9,613 nucleotides of DNA from Candidatus Moranbacteria bacterium UBA4824 (GTDB taxonomy: Bacteria; Patescibacteriota; Minisyncoccia; Moranbacterales; UBA2206). A program made the position numbers and the translations under genes. Below, piece by piece: positions 1 through 5,772 of this stretch. The notes under the pieces were generated by a model. It was not told the DNA's origin. It searched no databases and was given only the letters and a program-made list of their open reading frames with translations. Positions within the stretch are counted from its first letter, which is position 1. The number at the start of each line of letters is the position of its first letter. Location of the stretch: NCBI GenBank assembly GCA_002400405.1, contig DHFM01000053.1, forward strand, positions 1 through 9,613. Direction: 5' to 3'.

Positions 1-397
1 CCACGCCATTTTTTTTCAAACTTTTTTTCAAAGTGTCTAGCACATCCTGAGCTTTGTCGCTCTCGGGGAAAACCCGTCCATTTTTTTCGGTTTTGAGTTT
101 GAGTCCAAGTTTTTCAAAAAACTCTTTCGTCTCAGACGGACCAAAAACGGAGAGTCCTGAAAAAAGAAACTTACCACTTTTGCCAAGTTTTTCCACAAAC
201 TCTCGATTGGAAAAATTAGCCTGGGTAATGTTGCACCGCCCATTGCCAGTCAAAAGCAATTTTTTCCCCAGCGTTGAATTTTTTTCCAGGATGGCCACTT
301 TCGCGCTATTTTCGCTTGCCAAAATCCCCGCTATCATTCCAGATGCCCCACCTCCCACAATCACCGTATCAAATTTTTCTTCTCTTAATTTATCCAT
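1..397 (-). CDS. HI0933-family (YhiN/BaiN-like) FAD-dependent oxidoreductase, N-terminal part, cut by window edge
   Basis: Only the first 132 codons are present; the rest lies beyond the left edge. The protein opens with a Rossmann nucleotide-binding motif, VIVGGGASG at residues 12-20, and an acidic residue ending the second strand (E38 in VAILEK). GKKLLLTGNGRCNIT at residues 44-58 then matches the signature of the HI0933 flavoprotein family (typically GKK-L-SG-GRCN-TN). Members are about 400 residues long and bind FAD; several reduce small substrates with NAD(P)H, but most have no firmly known physiological substrate, so none is claimed. The ATG at 395-397 is the natural start because the Rossmann strand begins ten residues later. 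Its leader would be only a few bases long given the -10-like box at 407-412. It is divergent from the dinD pseudogene. Family assignment is strong; function is not. Confidence 0.88.
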   Translation of the reverse strand, partial: MDKLREEKFDTVIVGGGASGMIAGILASENSAKVAILEKNSTLGKKLLLTGNGRCNITQANFSNREFVEKLGKSGKFLFSGLSVFGPSETKEFFEKLGLKLKTEKNGRVFPESDKAQDVLDTLKKSLKKNGV

Positions 398-406
398 AAT
401 AATCCC

Positions 407-435
407 ATCCTAGCATTGTTTGAGAAAGTTATCCA
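407..435 (-). promoter_or_regulatory. Putative extended -10 promoter of the flavoprotein gene
   Basis: On the minus strand TGGATA (430-435), a 17-base spacer and TAGGAT (407-412) resemble a sigma70 promoter, and the -10 is preceded by TGC (extended -10). Predicted transcription starts near 400, two or three bases before the ATG. The promoter lies inside the 5' end of the dinD pseudogene. Both hexamers are imperfect, so this is tentative. Confidence 0.4.
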
Positions 436-1225
436 CGTTAATTCACTTAATAAGGATTTTGAAAGTATCAAGAAGATAGACAAAGACGGTATTGAATATT
501 GGGAAGCACGGGAATTGATGTCTGTTTTGGGATATCCAAACTGGCAAAAAGCTGAAGATGTGATTATCAGAACTAAAAAAGCTTTCACTAATAGTGGTCA
601 ATCTGTGAGTAACCATTTTAACCGGTTGGTTAAAATGGTCGAGATTGGATCAGGCACAATTAGAAAAATACAGGACTGAAAATTAGATCGTTATGCTTGT
701 TATCTTATCACTCAAAATGGAGATCCGAGAAAAACAGAAATTGCTATGGCGCAAACCTATTTTGCAGTGCAAACTAGAAAACAAGAAATTTTTCAACAAC
801 TTAGTCAAGATCAAAAAAGATTATTCATCCGAGGGGAAGTCACAATTCATAATAAAAAACTTTTTGATACTGCTAAAAAAGCTGGCGTAAGTAATTTTGG
901 AAGATTTAATAATTATGGCTATCTCGGATTATACGAATTAACTGCCAGTGAAATTAGAAAGAAGAAAAAAATTGGCAAGGATGACATTTTAGATAGAGCA
1001 GGCTCTACAGAATTGGCGGCTAATTTGTTCCGCATTACTTAAACAGACGATAAGATTAATAAGGAAAATATTGTCGGGGAAAATTTGGCTAACACAACTC
1101 ATTTCGAAGTGGGACGAAAAGTGAGAAATGTGATAAAGGAGATAAAAGGAACTTTGCCGGAAAATTTACCACCAGAAAAGCATATTAAAGAGTTGAAAAA
1201 AATAAATCAAAAAAGAATAGGATAA
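416..1225 (+). pseudogene. dinD: dinD-like (DNA-damage-inducible protein D) pseudogene with two in-frame stops
   Basis: A single reading frame of 269 codons matches DinD along its length as I recall the family (E. coli DinD is about 274 residues). Visible matches are GIEYWEARELMSVLGY near the N terminus, RYACYLITQNGDPRK, AQTYFAVQTRKQE, GSTELAANLFR, and ANTTHFEVGRKVR near the C terminus. The frame is broken by TGA at 677-679 (codon 88) and TAA at 1040-1042 (codon 209), with no frameshift. At the second stop relatives have Gln (FRxTQT), so a single CAA-to-TAA change explains it. The first falls at a position that is variable or aromatic. DinD relatives are DNA-damage inducible and modulate RecA. 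The apparent start is TTG at 416, 18 bases from the divergent flavoprotein start, with no ribosome site or SOS box seen. Separate expression of the three fragments as working proteins seems unlikely. Confidence 0.85.
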
Positions 1226-1255
1226 TTTTGATTGCGAAAGGAAGAAAAGCGGAAA

Positions 1256-1299
1256 TTAATAGAAGATATAATCCTAAAATGTATTATATCTTCTATTAA
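1256..1299. repeat. Perfect 17-bp inverted repeat with 10-base loop
   Basis: The arm at 1256-1272 (TTAATAGAAGATATAAT) is exactly complementary to 1283-1299; the loop is 1273-1282. It lies 30 bases after the dinD pseudogene and just before the helicase promoter. It has no T-tract on the plus side, so it is not a textbook terminator. It could be a protein-binding operator, a barrier hairpin, or a remnant of a small palindromic element. Confidence 0.8.
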
Positions 1300-1317
1300 A
1301 TTCGAAAGGATGTTTAC

Positions 1318-1346
1318 TTGACAAAGCAAAAAAGAAAGGGTATACT
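1318..1346 (+). promoter_or_regulatory. Consensus sigma70 promoter of the DEAD-box helicase gene
   Basis: TTGACA (1318-1323) is a perfect -35 box. A 17-base spacer separates it from TATACT (1341-1346), one base off the consensus -10. Predicted transcription starts near 1353, giving a leader of about 65 bases before the ATG at 1417. This is the strongest promoter in the window. Confidence 0.85.
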
Positions 1347-1349
1347 TAC

Positions 1350-1408
1350 TTTTTATGTTAATACATCTTCGTACGTATCTAAACATAAAATAATTAATTT
1401 TTTATGTT
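1350..1408 (+). promoter_or_regulatory. Helicase 5' leader with two mutually exclusive hairpins
   Basis: TTTTATGTT occurs at 1351-1359 and again at 1400-1408, and its complement AACATAAAA lies between them at 1382-1390. The middle segment can pair with the upstream copy (extended by ATAC 1361-1364 with GTAT 1375-1378) or with the downstream copy. The downstream hairpin ends eight bases before the start codon. No Shine-Dalgarno is visible. Each copy contains an ATG: one opens a 12-codon frame (1355-1393), the other a 6-codon frame (1404-1424) overlapping the helicase start. The base pairing is seen; a regulatory role is inference. Confidence 0.4.
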
Positions 1409-1416
1409 AGATAATA

Positions 1417-2631
1417 ATGTATAACAAAACAAAGGCGCGAAGTTCTCGCGCAGGCAGTTCTCATGGCAACAAAAGAGGAGGATCACGAGGTGGTTCTCGT
1501 CCAAGTGGTCGAAGAAGATTTACCGGCAATGTAATCGACGTTAGTCGTTTCATTTGCAAGGCCAAGGAAATTGTTCCAACGGAAGCTTTCGAGCCTCGCT
1601 ATGCTTTCAATGATTTAGAAATCCATGCCTTACTAAAACGTGCCATTGAAAATCGTGGTTTTGCTGTGCCAACACCGATTCAAGATCAAGCTATTCCAGA
1701 AATTTTAGCAGGAAAAGATGTGATTGGTTTGGCTAACACTGGCACCGGAAAAACGGGGGCTTTTCTCATTCCGATGATCAACAAAATCCTTTTGAATCCG
1801 CGCGAAAAAGTTTTGATCGTGACGCCGACTCGCGAATTAGCCATTCAAATTCAAGATGAATTTATGGCGTTGGCCAAAAGACTAAATATTTTTTCCGTGG
1901 TGGTAGTTGGAGGTGCGGATATCAGAAGACAGATCAAAGAGATGCGTAGACGTCATAATTTAGTCGTTGGCACTCCTGGGAGACTCAAAGATTTGATAAC
2001 TAGAAAAGTTTTGGATTTGTCGCAGTTTAGTAGTGTAGTGCTCGACGAAGCTGATCGAATGTTAGACATGGGATTTATCAATGATGTAAATTGGCTTTTG
2101 TCGCTAGTGGCAAAACAGAGGCAAATTATGCTTTTTTCTGCAACATTCGGCGCTGAGATTGAAAGTTTGACCAGAAAATTTTTGAATAATCCGGTGAAAA
2201 TTTCTGTCAAAAGCGGAGAATCAAGCGCACAAATTGATCAAAATATTGTTAGAGTGGAAAAAGGCAAGGATAAAACAGACACACTCCATGATCTACTTAT
2301 CCAAGCTAAATTTGAAAAAGTTTTGATTTTTACTCGCACCAAGCATGGCGCCGACAAACTCACCAATAGTTTACTTGGTCGAGGTTTCAAAACTGAATCC
2401 ATTCACGGCGACAAACCGCACAGTAAAAGACAGCGGGCGCTCAAAATGTTTAAAGAAAATGTGGTGGAGATTTTGGTCGCCACAGACGTGGCTGCCCGCG
2501 GACTCGACATTCCAAGCGTGAGTCATGTTATCAATTTTGATTTACCAGCTACTTATGAAGACTATGTGCATCGCATCGGTCGCACCGGTCGCGCCGACAA
2601 AAAAGGCAATGCGCTGACTTTTGTGGAATAA
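1417..2631 (+). CDS. DEAD-box ATP-dependent RNA helicase
   Basis: The 404-residue protein unwinds or remodels RNA using ATP, acting in the cytoplasm on mRNA decay, ribosome assembly or cold adaptation. All core motifs are present in order: Q-motif region with TPIQ (residues 86-89), Walker A ANTGTGKT (106-113), PTRELA (137-142), TPGR (186-189), DEAD (210-213), SAT (241-243), ATDVAARGLD (355-364) and HRIGRTGR (385-392). A basic, Arg/Gly/Ser-rich N-terminal tail of about 35 residues probably binds RNA nonspecifically. The protein stops about a dozen residues after motif VI, so it is essentially the two RecA-like domains with no C-terminal accessory domain. The subgroup (RhlE-, CshA- or DeaD-like) cannot be settled. 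ATG 1417 follows its own promoter and has no Shine-Dalgarno. Transcription ends at the hairpin at 2654-2691. Confidence 0.96.
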   Translation: MYNKTKARSSRAGSSHGNKRGGSRGGSRPSGRRRFTGNVIDVSRFICKAKEIVPTEAFEPRYAFNDLEIHALLKRAIENRGFAVPTPIQDQAIPEILAGKDVIGLANTGTGKTGAFLIPMINKILLNPREKVLIVTPTRELAIQIQDEFMALAKRLNIFSVVVVGGADIRRQIKEMRRRHNLVVGTPGRLKDLITRKVLDLSQFSSVVLDEADRMLDMGFINDVNWLLSLVAKQRQIMLFSATFGAEIESLTRKFLNNPVKISVKSGESSAQIDQNIVRVEKGKDKTDTLHDLLIQAKFEKVLIFTRTKHGADKLTNSLLGRGFKTESIHGDKPHSKRQRALKMFKENVVEILVATDVAARGLDIPSVSHVINFDLPATYEDYVHRIGRTGRADKKGNALTFVE

Positions 2632-2653
2632 GAAAATTTTGAGAATAAAAAAC

Positions 2654-2691
2654 AGAGCCGGATGGTATTGTTCACCAGCCGGCTCTTTTTT
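2654..2691 (+). terminator. Rho-independent terminator after the helicase gene
   Basis: AGAGCCGG (2654-2661) pairs with CCGGCTCT (2679-2686). An inner TGGT/ACCA stem follows after one A/G mismatch, and six T follow from 2686. An A-rich run upstream means it could also stop minus-strand transcription from the convergent NUDIX gene, which ends at 2723. Confidence 0.9.
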
Positions 2692-2722
2692 ATGAATAAG
2701 ATAGGTTTACCTCCCATTTAAA

Positions 2723-3103
2723 TTATAAAATGTTTCGAGCTAAAAGTTCTTTGATAATATTTTTTGTAATTTCCGATAAATTATAGAAAAATACCTCCTC
2801 CCTTATTGCCCAAGCAGAATAAGATATTTCCGCCGCTGGAAATATATTGCCCCGGATATCGCCCAAGTAGCATTTAACTGTTATAGGTTTTCCGCTTGGA
2901 GAATTTCCCGAAAACTTACCAAAATAGCGAAGTTTTCCAACGAGTTTGCTTTGTGGTAATTCCTGGCCAAGTTCCCTTAAAATACATTCTTTGTGAGATT
3001 CATTTTCTTGGATTTTTCCTCCTGGCAAAATCCAATGATTCCTTTTTTTAACGAGAAGAATCTCTTCGCAGAATATAGAAATAATGCTTATGACTTCGTT
3101 CAT
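2723..3103 (-). CDS. NUDIX hydrolase
   Basis: This 126-residue protein fits the small single-domain NUDIX hydrolases, which cleave nucleoside diphosphates linked to another group (for example damaged nucleotides or sugar nucleotides). The substrate cannot be read from sequence. WILPGGK leads into the Nudix box from G29: E35 is in place and R43-E44-L45 and E48 are present. The usual Glu at 47 is Gln and the Gly at 50 is Pro. The Gln affects one of the metal-binding glutamates, so activity may be altered. ATG 3101-3103 is preceded by a good Shine-Dalgarno, AAAGGAG, eight bases upstream, unusual in this window. It lies 82 bases downstream of the ABC-F gene on the same strand with no terminator between, so the two may be cotranscribed. 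Confidence 0.88.
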   Translation of the reverse strand: MNEVISIISIFCEEILLVKKRNHWILPGGKIQENESHKECILRELGQELPQSKLVGKLRYFGKFSGNSPSGKPITVKCYLGDIRGNIFPAAEISYSAWAIREEVFFYNLSEITKNIIKELLARNIL

Positions 3104-3185
3104 TTTTCATGCTCCTTTTTTTAGAGGTTAATTGTCAAAAAACTGAGGTTTTTAATTTAATCATTAAATCTCAAAAAGCGCAAGT

Positions 3186-4637
3186 CTATCTCTCCAAATC
3201 CAGCACTTCATCAATCCTAATTTGCGAAACGAATTCGGGGACGTGGCTCACGAGAATCATGGCGCCTTCGAAAGAATCCAAAGCTTTAGCGATGATTGGC
3301 AAGTGGCGAAAGTTGATGTGATTGGTTGGTTCGTCGAGGATTAAAAGTCCTGGCTCTTCGAGCATGAGACGAGCAAAAGCCACGAGACCTTTTTGTCCTT
3401 CAGAAAGCGAACCGATTTTGGCGTCGATAATTGTTTTGTCGATGAGAAAGCCGGAAGCCACACTACGCATCCGTTCTTCATCTTCGCTAGGCATAACAGC
3501 AAAAAGGGAATTGCGTACCGTGTCTTCAAAATTAAGCGTGGAAAAATCTTGACGGTAATATCCCACGCGAATGCCTTCGGTAATTTTTGCTCCCTTGGCG
3601 GATCCTGTGGCGAGTGATTCAAGCAGGGTGCTTTTACCAATGCCGTTTGGCCCGGCAAGAAGCAGGTGAGTTTTTTTCTTGAGAGAGATTTGAACTTTCT
3701 TTCCTTCGGGTTCATGATTTTTCATGACAGTTAAGGATGTAATATTGAGTATCTCTCCAATAAGTCCATCTTGGACTGGAATTTCAAAATCATGGATAGC
3801 TTTGTCTTCGCGCCGAACATCCACCTTCGCTTCTTCCATCTCCTCGGCTTTGTCGCGCATCTTTCGGGCTACGAGTCGCATCTTGCCACCTTTATTAGCA
3901 AAGAAGTTAGCTTTTTCTTTGTTAGCGATAATTTCTTTTTCATATTGCGCGTTTTTCATTTTTTCTTTTTCAATTCGATCGGCAATTTCAGCTACCACGA
4001 CATAATAGTCACCAAGATATTGTTCAACTTTGTGGGTGAAGATATCAAGATAGAGCACGCCATCAGTAAAAGAATTCAAAAAGTCAGCGTCATGAGAAAT
4101 CACAATGCAAGTTTTGTCATAACTCATAAGAAACTGGGTGAGATGCTCGATGCCGGCTTTGTCTAAATTATTTGTTGGTTCGTCTAAAATTAAAAGATCC
4201 GGATCTTGAATTAGGGCGGAAGCTAAAAGTAGCCGGGCTTGTTGTCCACCAGAAAAAGATTTGATTATTTTGTCATGTGGCGCTTTTAGATTTACAAGAT
4301 CCAAAACCTTATCAATCTTTGGATCAAGATTATATAGTTTTTCCGAAAAACAAAGCGCAAAAAATTCTTGGACAGTGAGAGTCATTTGCTCAGTTGGAAT
4401 GACTTGTTTGGCATAAGCAATTTTGAGACTAGGATTGACATAGATGGAACCATCTTCTTCTTTTAGTGACCCTGTGATCAAATTCAAAATAGTCGATTTT
4501 CCGGCGCCATTTTGTCCCATAATGGTAATTTTAGTGCCTTGGCGGATGGAAAAAGAAGCCTCATTGAGGATGGTTTTGTTGTGAGTATATTCAAAAGAAA
4601 CTTTGTTGAATCTAACTGCGACGTCGTCTTTGGCCAT
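3186..4637 (-). CDS. ABC-F family ATPase (ribosome-associated, duplicated ABC domains, no membrane part)
   Basis: The 483-residue protein has two ABC nucleotide-binding domains and no membrane span, the hallmark of ABC-F proteins, which bind the ribosomal E site and act on translation (EttA, Uup, or antibiotic resistance types). Domain 1: Walker A GQNGAGKS (41-48), signature FSGGQQ (128-133), Walker B LLILDEP (148-154), switch His in SHD (181-183). A charged helical linker (about 215-280) corresponds to the tRNA-interacting segment. Domain 2: Walker A GPNGIGKS (329-336), signature LSEGQ (411-415), Walker B LLILDEPTNH (431-440). It is shorter than EttA (about 555) and seems to lack the arm insertion. 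The start is placed at ATG 4637 (MAKDDV); the frame stays open to 4757 but those 40 residues are unlike the family and include the promoter. It is divergent from the membrane-protein pair. Whether it is housekeeping or a resistance factor is unresolved. Confidence 0.95.
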   Translation of the reverse strand: MAKDDVAVRFNKVSFEYTHNKTILNEASFSIRQGTKITIMGQNGAGKSTILNLITGSLKEEDGSIYVNPSLKIAYAKQVIPTEQMTLTVQEFFALCFSEKLYNLDPKIDKVLDLVNLKAPHDKIIKSFSGGQQARLLLASALIQDPDLLILDEPTNNLDKAGIEHLTQFLMSYDKTCIVISHDADFLNSFTDGVLYLDIFTHKVEQYLGDYYVVVAEIADRIEKEKMKNAQYEKEIIANKEKANFFANKGGKMRLVARKMRDKAEEMEEAKVDVRREDKAIHDFEIPVQDGLIGEILNITSLTVMKNHEPEGKKVQISLKKKTHLLLAGPNGIGKSTLLESLATGSAKGAKITEGIRVGYYRQDFSTLNFEDTVRNSLFAVMPSEDEERMRSVASGFLIDKTIIDAKIGSLSEGQKGLVAFARLMLEEPGLLILDEPTNHINFRHLPIIAKALDSFEGAMILVSHVPEFVSQIRIDEVLDLER

Positions 4638-4692
4638 GATGTTTTGAAAAATTAAAAATAATAAAAAAGCACTAATACTAGTATGAGTTTCT

Positions 4693-4721
4693 ATTCTAGC
4701 GCATTCTGAGTGATTTGTGAA
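4693..4721 (-). promoter_or_regulatory. Sigma70-like promoter of the ABC-F gene
   Basis: On the minus strand TTCACA (4716-4721), a 17-base spacer and TAGAAT (4693-4698) match the consensus at five of six positions each. Predicted transcription begins near 4686, giving a leader of about 50 AT-rich bases before the ATG at 4637. Confidence 0.6.
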
Positions 4722-4723
4722 GA

Positions 4724-4743
4724 GGGAGTACAGGGGGAGTACA
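4724..4743. repeat. Direct repeat GGGAGTACA with 11-base period between divergent promoters
   Basis: GGGAGTACA occurs at 4724-4732 and again at 4735-4743. The pair sits between the ABC-F -35 box (ending at 4721) and the plus-strand -35 box (starting at 4751). One helical turn of spacing suggests a site for a regulator binding side by side, but it may be chance. Confidence 0.6.
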
Positions 4744-4750
4744 TCAAAAA

Positions 4751-4779
4751 TTAACAAAAAAGAAAAAGTGTGCTATAAT
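4751..4779 (+). promoter_or_regulatory. Extended -10 sigma70 promoter of the membrane-protein pair
   Basis: TTAACA (4751-4756), a 17-base spacer and a perfect TATAAT (4774-4779) preceded by TGC (extended -10). Transcription should start near 4786, right at GTG 4787 or 12 bases before ATG 4799, so the mRNA is leaderless or has a very short leader. Confidence 0.8.
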
Positions 4780-4798
4780 TTTATATGTGGAAACTATT

Positions 4799-5059
4799 AT
4801 GAAAGCAGACATTTTTTTCTTCATTTCTTCGGTGGCAACGGTGCTTTTGGCTGTGCTTGTTTCGATTGTTTTGTTTTATTTTATCAAAGCTGGCAGAAAT
4901 CTATATTTAATTTCGGAAAAGTTGCAGGAAAATTTTGAAGAATCCAAGGAATTTGTTTTAGAACTCAAGGAAAGATTAGAGGATAATATTGTTTTTCGAA
5001 TGTTTTTTCCACCAGCGCGCCAAAAGAAACAAAAAGAGGAGAAAAAGAATAAAAAATAA
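4799..5059 (+). CDS. Small single-span membrane protein with cytoplasmic helical tail (YtxG/DUF948-like topology)
   Basis: The 86-residue protein has one hydrophobic span near its N terminus (about residues 5-29). An amphipathic, probably coiled-coil stretch follows (LISEKLQENFEESKEFVLELK, about 37-57), then a Lys-rich C-terminal end. No catalytic motif is visible and no family is recognised with certainty. The layout, one span then a coiled coil directly before a YtxH-like gene, recalls the ytxG-ytxH pair of Bacillus; this is an analogy, not proven homology. The start could instead be GTG at 4787, adding four residues and giving a strictly leaderless mRNA. ATG 4799 is preferred, with a weak GGA at 4789-4791. 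It is followed after 27 bases by the YtxH-like gene, probably in one operon. Confidence 0.75.
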   Translation: MKADIFFFISSVATVLLAVLVSIVLFYFIKAGRNLYLISEKLQENFEESKEFVLELKERLEDNIVFRMFFPPARQKKQKEEKKNKK

Positions 5060-5086
5060 GCTAATTAATTTTTTTAAATAAACATT

Positions 5087-5482
5087 ATGCAAAAGAAAAA
5101 AGACAACTCGAAGGCAATTAAGTTGGCGGTTATCGGTGCAAGTGTAGCTGGCGTAGCTGCAACTGCCTATTTCTTCTTCGGACCGAAAGGCAAAAAGAAT
5201 CGAGCCCACGTAGCATCTTGGGCGATCAAGATGAAAGGGGATGTGATTGAAAAATTGGAAAAAGCTAAAGAAATCACAGAGCCGATTTATAGTGAAATTA
5301 TCGACGCAGTGTCCAAGGAATATTCTAAAGACAAAAAAGCGACCAAAGCTGAAATTGAGGCTATTGCCAATGATCTCAAAAAACATTGGAAATCGATAAG
5401 TAAGCTTGCAATTTCTGCCAAAAAGAATGTCGTCAAGGACGCTTCTTGTGTGGCAAAAACAGCCAAGAAAGTCAAAAAATAG
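5087..5482 (+). CDS. YtxH-like small membrane-anchored protein
   Basis: The 131-residue protein begins with a short basic segment, then a small-residue-rich hydrophobic span (about residues 11-31) ending in FFGPKGKKNR. That is the typical YtxH-like arrangement: an Ala/Gly span followed by a Pro-x-Gly-Lys-x-x-Arg turn. The rest is a Lys/Ala/Glu-rich helical region with a very basic C terminus (AKKVKK). YtxH-like proteins are widespread envelope or stress proteins with no defined reaction. No Shine-Dalgarno is visible before the ATG; translation may depend on the upstream gene 27 bases away. A new promoter begins four bases after the stop codon, and the terminator at 5551-5580 closes the transcript. 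Confidence 0.8.
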   Translation: MQKKKDNSKAIKLAVIGASVAGVAATAYFFFGPKGKKNRAHVASWAIKMKGDVIEKLEKAKEITEPIYSEIIDAVSKEYSKDKKATKAEIEAIANDLKKHWKSISKLAISAKKNVVKDASCVAKTAKKVKK

Positions 5483-5485
5483 GCA

Positions 5486-5514
5486 TTGACGAGATATGCG
5501 GATTGGATTATCAT
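5486..5514 (+). promoter_or_regulatory. Sigma70-like promoter just after the YtxH-like gene
   Basis: TTGACG (5486-5491), a 17-base spacer and TATCAT (5509-5514) are each one base off consensus. The predicted start of transcription is at or near 5521, the A of an ATG. The only thing between it and the terminator at 5551-5580 is a 14-codon frame, so the unit would make an RNA of about 60 bases. Confidence 0.5.
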
Positions 5515-5520
5515 AAAGAC

Positions 5521-5565
5521 ATGAAAACTCAATCAATAGAAAATTTTTATAAAAAGCCACTTTAA
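5521..5565 (+). CDS. Possible leaderless 14-codon ORF in a promoter-terminator minigene
   Basis: ATG 5521 opens a frame encoding MKTQSIENFYKKPL and stops at TAA 5563-5565, inside the loop of the terminator hairpin. The -10 box ends six bases before the ATG, the same spacing as at rsgA. It may be a micropeptide, a short regulatory RNA whose ATG is incidental, or just the tail of the YtxH operon. Coding status is unproven. Confidence 0.25.
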   Translation: MKTQSIENFYKKPL

Positions 5566-5580
5566 CCGGTGGCTTTTTTT
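5551..5580 (+). terminator. Rho-independent terminator
   Basis: GCCAC (5556-5560) pairs with GTGGC (5569-5573) around an eight-base loop, followed by seven T (5574-5580). The matching A run upstream (5550-5555) lengthens the stem. It ends the membrane-protein/YtxH transcript and the short unit that starts near 5521. Confidence 0.88.
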
Positions 5581-5649
5581 GTCCTTTAAAAAGTTTTTTC
5601 ATGACCGTGTGTAAGTTTAAACTTAAATTAATCACATAAGGAGGACGGT

Positions 5650-5772
5650 ATGGAAACAATATACACGCTTATAGCATCAACTTTTGTTTATGGTTGGGTT
5701 TATGGGGAACAAATTTATTTTTTTATAACAGGAAAAAAGGAGGGAATCAGGAATGCGCCGATCAAAAGTTAA
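5650..5772 (+). CDS. Small hydrophobic protein of 40 residues with strong Shine-Dalgarno
   Basis: ATG 5650 follows AAGGAGG (5638-5644) by five bases, the best ribosome-binding site in the window. The frame encodes METIYTLIASTFVYGWVYGE, then a hydrophobic QIYFFIT and a charged tail ending in IKS. The first 27 residues are hydrophobic and aromatic (three Tyr, one Trp by residue 18), suggesting a small membrane protein. No family is recognised. Toxin, leader or phage-like small proteins are all possible, and there is no adjacent antitoxin or phage gene to favour one. The gene sits between two terminators, 5551-5580 upstream and 5794-5834 downstream, and no clear promoter was found. Its leader has a 14-base palindrome at 5612-5625 and flanking complementary segments. 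Confidence 0.5.
   Translation: METIYTLIASTFVYGWVYGEQIYFFITGKKEGIRNAPIKS

Noticed and set aside
677..679. TGA in dinD as evidence for UGA recoding (Gly or Trp)
   Set aside because: No other gene has an internal TGA, Gly and Trp use normal codons throughout, the position is not a conserved Gly or Trp, and a TAA also breaks the same gene.
3133..3138. Minus-strand TTGACA upstream of the NUDIX gene
   Set aside because: There is no -10 hexamer 16-18 bases downstream; that position is occupied by the A-rich Shine-Dalgarno region.
3341..3715. Open frame of 124 codons on the minus strand
   Set aside because: It lies wholly inside the ABC-F gene in another frame, on the same strand, and has no family features. 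The ABC-F motifs are unmistakable.
4638..4757. 40-residue N-terminal extension of the ABC-F protein
   Set aside because: It covers the predicted promoter and leader and does not resemble ABC-F N termini. MAKDDV at 4637 begins the first ABC domain at the normal place.
4976..5659. Long minus-strand open frame of 227 codons rich in Phe and Leu
   Set aside because: It is antisense to the two plus-strand membrane-protein genes. The Phe-rich content is the reverse complement of their Lys/Glu codons, and it crosses a terminator and a promoter.
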